Shown one piece after another: positions 6,540 through 8,198 of a stretch of 8,198 nucleotides of DNA (its first letter is position 1; every line of letters begins with the position of its first letter). Position numbers and translations under genes: made by a program. The notes beneath the pieces are model-generated. The model was not told the origin of the DNA. It ran no database searches and saw only the letters and a program-made list of their open reading frames with translations. The stretch is from CAZSXS01 sp964611385. Lineage in GTDB: Bacteria > Bacillota > Clostridia > Lachnospirales > CAYPQA01. Where the stretch lies: contig CAZSXS010000115.1 of the NCBI GenBank assembly GCA_964611385.1, positions 1 to 8,198 of the forward strand, in the 5' to 3' direction.

Positions 6540-6592
6540 AAAAGGCTGGTGCCGAACTGATTAAAAATCAGCTCAGCACCAGCCTTTTCTAT
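6540..6592 (+). terminator. Strong hairpin terminator, probably bidirectional
   Basis: AAAAGGCTGGTGC (6540-6552) pairs with GCACCAGCCTTTT (6576-6588). An inner extension of GA/TC and CTGATT/AATCAG surrounds an AAA loop, interrupted only by two mismatches. The 3' arm ends in TTTTCT on the + strand, and the opposite strand also reads TTTT after the stem, so it can stop transcription from either side. Confidence 0.85.
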
Positions 6593-6621
6593 TAAATCCA
6601 ACCCAAGCCCGTATTTTGACA

Positions 6622-6654
6622 ATAAAAAAACCCTATCAAAAACAGATAAGGTTT
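6622..6654 (-). terminator. Terminator of the leftward 84-codon gene
   Basis: Read on the - strand, AAACCTTATC (6654-6645) pairs with GATAGGGTTT (6637-6628), including one T-G pair, around a 7-base loop, and is followed by a run of T (6630-6624). The stem overlaps the stop codon of the gene. The G-T pair works only in the - strand, which fixes the direction. Confidence 0.85.
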
Positions 6655-6907
6655 ACCCAATGGTTTCCAGTCCTCTTTTGCGAATCTCTTGGACGAGGTT
6701 GTCATGCTCCTCCTTTGCAAAGTTGTAAGCTAGTCTGGCAAGAACAATATTTATATACTCATCATCGCTAAACGACTCCAAAGTATCTTCAAAAATCCGC
6801 TTTTTTTCTAATTTTACGGAATTCAACTTCTTGCTCAGCTTGATAAGGGTGAAGTCGTCCACCGACACATCCTCATGCATTAATCTAAAATCTTTTGCTC
6901 TCATCAT
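6653..6907 (-). CDS. Hypothetical 84-residue charged helical protein
   Basis: I do not recognise this protein. It is rich in Lys, Glu and Asp, has no cysteine, no membrane segment and no signal peptide, and looks helical. The C-terminal half (SDDEYINIVLARLAYNFAKEEHDNLVQEIRKRG) could form two amphipathic helices, as in small dimeric adaptor or regulatory proteins. The start is one of two adjacent ATGs (6907 or 6904). The best SD candidate is a weak GGGGG seven bases upstream, so expression may be low or the start may differ. A dedicated terminator directly at the stop supports a real gene. Repeat copies C and B occupy the space between it and engB, with the end of C 22 bases before the start codon. 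Confidence 0.65.
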   Translation of the reverse strand: MMRAKDFRLMHEDVSVDDFTLIKLSKKLNSVKLEKKRIFEDTLESFSDDEYINIVLARLAYNFAKEEHDNLVQEIRKRGLETIG

Positions 6908-6929
6908 GTAAAAACCCCCATGAACATTC

Positions 6930-7033
6930 TACTCAGTTACTGAACATTGATAAGGTGGCCGTCAAACAAACTAGGTGCGAAGGAAGGTGAGTGCAATGTG
7001 AAGCGGCTTTTCAAGGTTGAACGTGACTGAGTG
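6930..7033 (-). repeat. MITE-like repeat, copy C (divergent)
   Basis: On the + strand the stretch begins TACTCAGT (6930-6937) and ends ACTGAGTG (7026-7033). Read on the - strand, its first 31 bases after the first T match copy A at 23 of 31 positions, including AAAGCCGC. The interior is more diverged and the length is 104 rather than 99 bp. It lies in tandem with copy B in the same orientation, five bases apart, and directly precedes the leftward 84-codon gene. Confidence 0.6.
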
Positions 7034-7038
7034 TACTA

Positions 7039-7137
7039 TACTCAGTCTCTAAAACAGTTTCCAAGCCACCTTCATTCAATCTTGATAAATTCTATCGTTT
7101 TGAGTAACGGCTTTGCAACGCTTAACAGTACTGAGTA
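7039..7137 (-). repeat. MITE-like 99-bp repeat, copy B
   Basis: The reverse complement begins TACTCAGT and ends ACTGAGTA and aligns to copy A (68-166) without gaps at 82 of 99 positions. Including the flanking TA on both sides, the terminal inverted repeat is TATACTCAGT/ACTGAGTATA. The internal stem corresponds to 7106-7113 with 7063-7070 and is kept by G-U pairs on the - strand. It sits between engB and copy C. Confidence 0.8.
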
Positions 7138-7212
7138 TATCTACAATTTTATATGAAAGCAGTATATCACAATCGTGCCCGAAAGAAGTTAATAAACTAT
7201 TAAATCTTTGTT

Positions 7213-7803
7213 TCAATTTAGTAACATACCTTCGAGTCTTTCCCATAGAGCCTGTTTATTTTCTTGGATTTCTGTCGAAAATGGTATAACGATGTCGTCA
7301 TTAATACCTAAAACCCGCTTCATTATGGCAATATTTTTGTTTGCTTCATTCCGGCTTACTTTATCTTGCTTGGTGGCCACGACAAGATGCCTATAGTCGT
7401 AGTGCTTGAGCCACTCATACATCATGATATCGTTCTTGCTTGGCTCGTGGCGTATGTCTAGTAAAAAAACAATTCCCTTCAAAGTTTCCCTTTTTAACAG
7501 GTATTTTTCGATCATCTTTCCCCATTTTTCTGATTCGCTTTTCGAAACCTTGGCATATCCGTATCCCGGCAAGTCCACAAAGTACAGTTGCTCTTCAACC
7601 AAATAAAAATTAATCGTCCTGGTCTTCCCTGGGTTTTGGCTGGTCTTGGCCAAAGCCTTTCTGTTAATCAGCTTGTTGATCAGCGAAGACTTCCCCACGT
7701 TAGACTTCCCCACAAATGCCAGCTCCGGCAAGCCCTCCTTAAAATCCGGATACTGATCCGGCCGTACCGCCGTTGCCTTCAATTCTACTTTATTTACTTC
7801 CAT
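7213..7803 (-). CDS. engB: Ribosome biogenesis GTPase EngB/YsxC
   Basis: This TRAFAC-class small GTPase is needed for late assembly of the large ribosomal subunit in Bacillus (YsxC) and is essential in many bacteria. The motifs are in order: P-loop GKSNVGKSS (32-40), switch I PGKTRTINFY (58-67), DLPGYGYAK with Trp-Gly nearby (77-95), TKQDK (144-148) and FSTEIQ (175-180, the usual Ser-based G5). The 196 residues are the normal length. On the - strand AAAGGAG stands nine bases before the ATG. In Bacillus the gene follows lon; upstream here is only 395 bp of partly unreliable sequence, so that neighbour cannot be checked. I see no clear terminator in the 75 bp after it, so transcription may run through repeats B and C into the 84-codon gene. 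Confidence 0.97.
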   Translation of the reverse strand: MEVNKVELKATAVRPDQYPDFKEGLPELAFVGKSNVGKSSLINKLINRKALAKTSQNPGKTRTINFYLVEEQLYFVDLPGYGYAKVSKSESEKWGKMIEKYLLKRETLKGIVFLLDIRHEPSKNDIMMYEWLKHYDYRHLVVATKQDKVSRNEANKNIAIMKRVLGINDDIVIPFSTEIQENKQALWERLEGMLLN

Positions 7804-7847
7804 TATTATATACTCCTTTCAATAGTCCATGCTTCCATAATGTGAAT

Positions 7848-7876
7848 TTGACCGTAATAAGGCTTTTTGATATAAT
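7848..7876 (+). promoter_or_regulatory. Near-consensus sigma-A promoter facing right, divergent from engB
   Basis: TTGACC (7848-7853) and TATAAT (7871-7876) are separated by exactly 17 bases with an extended -10 TG at 7868-7869. It points away from engB into the unreliable right edge, so its target gene is not visible. Confidence 0.65.
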
Positions 7877-7889
7877 GCAAAATTATGAA

Positions 7890-8198
7890 GAAAAATGCAA
7901 AACCCACATAAGCCTCAACTCACCAAATCCCACAACGAAGTTAGTCCCAACCCCTCCAAACTCAACCATCCTTAAATCACCAAGCACCACCCATAAACCA
8001 ACAGTAACCCATCATCACAACCACCACGATAGCATCATTCAACCGCCAAAAACCACCAATAAACTTGCCCCCTCCATTCCCGGCTTTTTTGAAAAGGGAG
8101 GGTGGGGGTTTGGGGGCGGGGGGGGAAAAAAATTTTGGCCGGTTTTAAAAATTTTTTAACACCCCCCCCCCCCGTCTTATCTTTTTTTGGGGGGTAAC
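7890..8198. other. No gene seen; G-poor stretch running into probable low-quality sequence
   Basis: From 7921 to 8080 I count about 67 C but only 9 G in 160 bases, quite unlike the rest of the window. From about 8081 the sequence turns into homopolymer blocks (G runs of 5, 5 and 8, A7, T6-T7, C12). This pattern is typical of failing base calls at a read or contig end. Reading frames crossing it encode only low-complexity peptides with no recognisable domain. Confidence 0.75.

Larger units (their letters stand above)
6270..6592 (+). ncRNA. Candidate structured RNA transcription unit
   Basis: A strong promoter at 6235-6263 and a strong terminator at 6540-6592 bracket ~320 nt that hold no convincing protein gene. 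Inside are a long imperfect hairpin at 6431-6491 (22 pairs: AGCAA with TTGCT, GTCGC with GCGAC, AATACTC with GGGTATT, GCTAA with TTAGC) and a small CCCCT/AGGGG hairpin near 6508-6525. An SD followed by a 14-codon frame lies near the 5' end. All genes downstream are on the other strand, so this is not a leader of a downstream gene. It could be a small RNA, possibly dual-function, or the remains of a deleted gene. I do not recognise it as 6S RNA, tmRNA, RNase P, SRP RNA or T-box. Confidence 0.4.

Noticed and set aside
7890..8080. Leftward Gly/Val-rich reading frame upstream of engB, possibly the end of lon
   Set aside because: Only about 40 codons, with no similarity to a Lon C-terminus; the composition is an effect of the G-poor + strand.
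7588..8159. Rightward reading frames over the start of engB and the right edge
   Set aside because: They are antisense to engB or lie in G-poor and homopolymer sequence, and encode low-complexity peptides.
1..8198. CRISPR array, tRNA or rRNA genes
   Set aside because: No regularly spaced short direct repeats, no tRNA-like cloverleaf with a TTCGA arm, and no rRNA-like conserved sequence were seen.

Overview
The window looks like chromosomal DNA from a spore-forming Firmicute, most likely a member of the Clostridia. The reasons are the spore germination protease gene gpr, the gene order rnhB - ylqG-like - ylqH-like known from Bacillus, strong AGGAGG-type ribosome binding sites and moderate GC content. 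No genus can be named from the sequence alone.

Left edge (1-166): the first ~54 bases resemble the right end of an IS200/IS605-type element, a GAAGCCCCC hairpin ending in GTCAC. This is followed at once by a 99-bp repeat with TACTCAGT terminal inverted repeats (copy A), which lies just upstream of alr.

Rightward gene block (186-6072): alr (alanine racemase, with an odd repetitive insertion), ndoA/mazF (an mRNA endoribonuclease with no antitoxin gene beside it), gpr, a zinc-ribbon DUF2225 protein, rnhB (RNase HII), a FliK-C-terminus-like protein and a small FlhB-C-terminus-like protein. Spacing is 19-92 bp, with one ATGA overlap. The block mixes wall precursor supply, RNA turnover, spore outgrowth and RNA/DNA hybrid repair. 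gpr may also have its own forespore-type promoter. The block ends at an exceptionally long, perfect hairpin terminator.

Middle (6073-6652): there is no convincing protein gene. Two terminators are followed by a near-consensus promoter, a strong SD with only a 14-codon reading frame, a long imperfect hairpin and a strong terminator. Together these look like a self-contained ~320-nt RNA transcription unit. It is the best candidate here for something undescribed.

Right, leftward genes (6653-7803): an unrecognised 84-codon gene with its own terminator, then two tandem copies of the TACTCAGT repeat family (C, divergent; B, 82/99 identical to A without gaps), then engB/ysxC (ribosome-assembly GTPase). 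In copies A and B an internal 8-bp stem is kept through G-U changes that work in only one strand, which suggests it acts as RNA. Copies A and C both end about 20 nt before a start codon.

Right edge (7848-8198): a near-consensus rightward promoter leads into sequence that becomes extremely G-poor and then dissolves into homopolymer blocks. The last ~120 bases are almost certainly low-quality sequence and should not be annotated.
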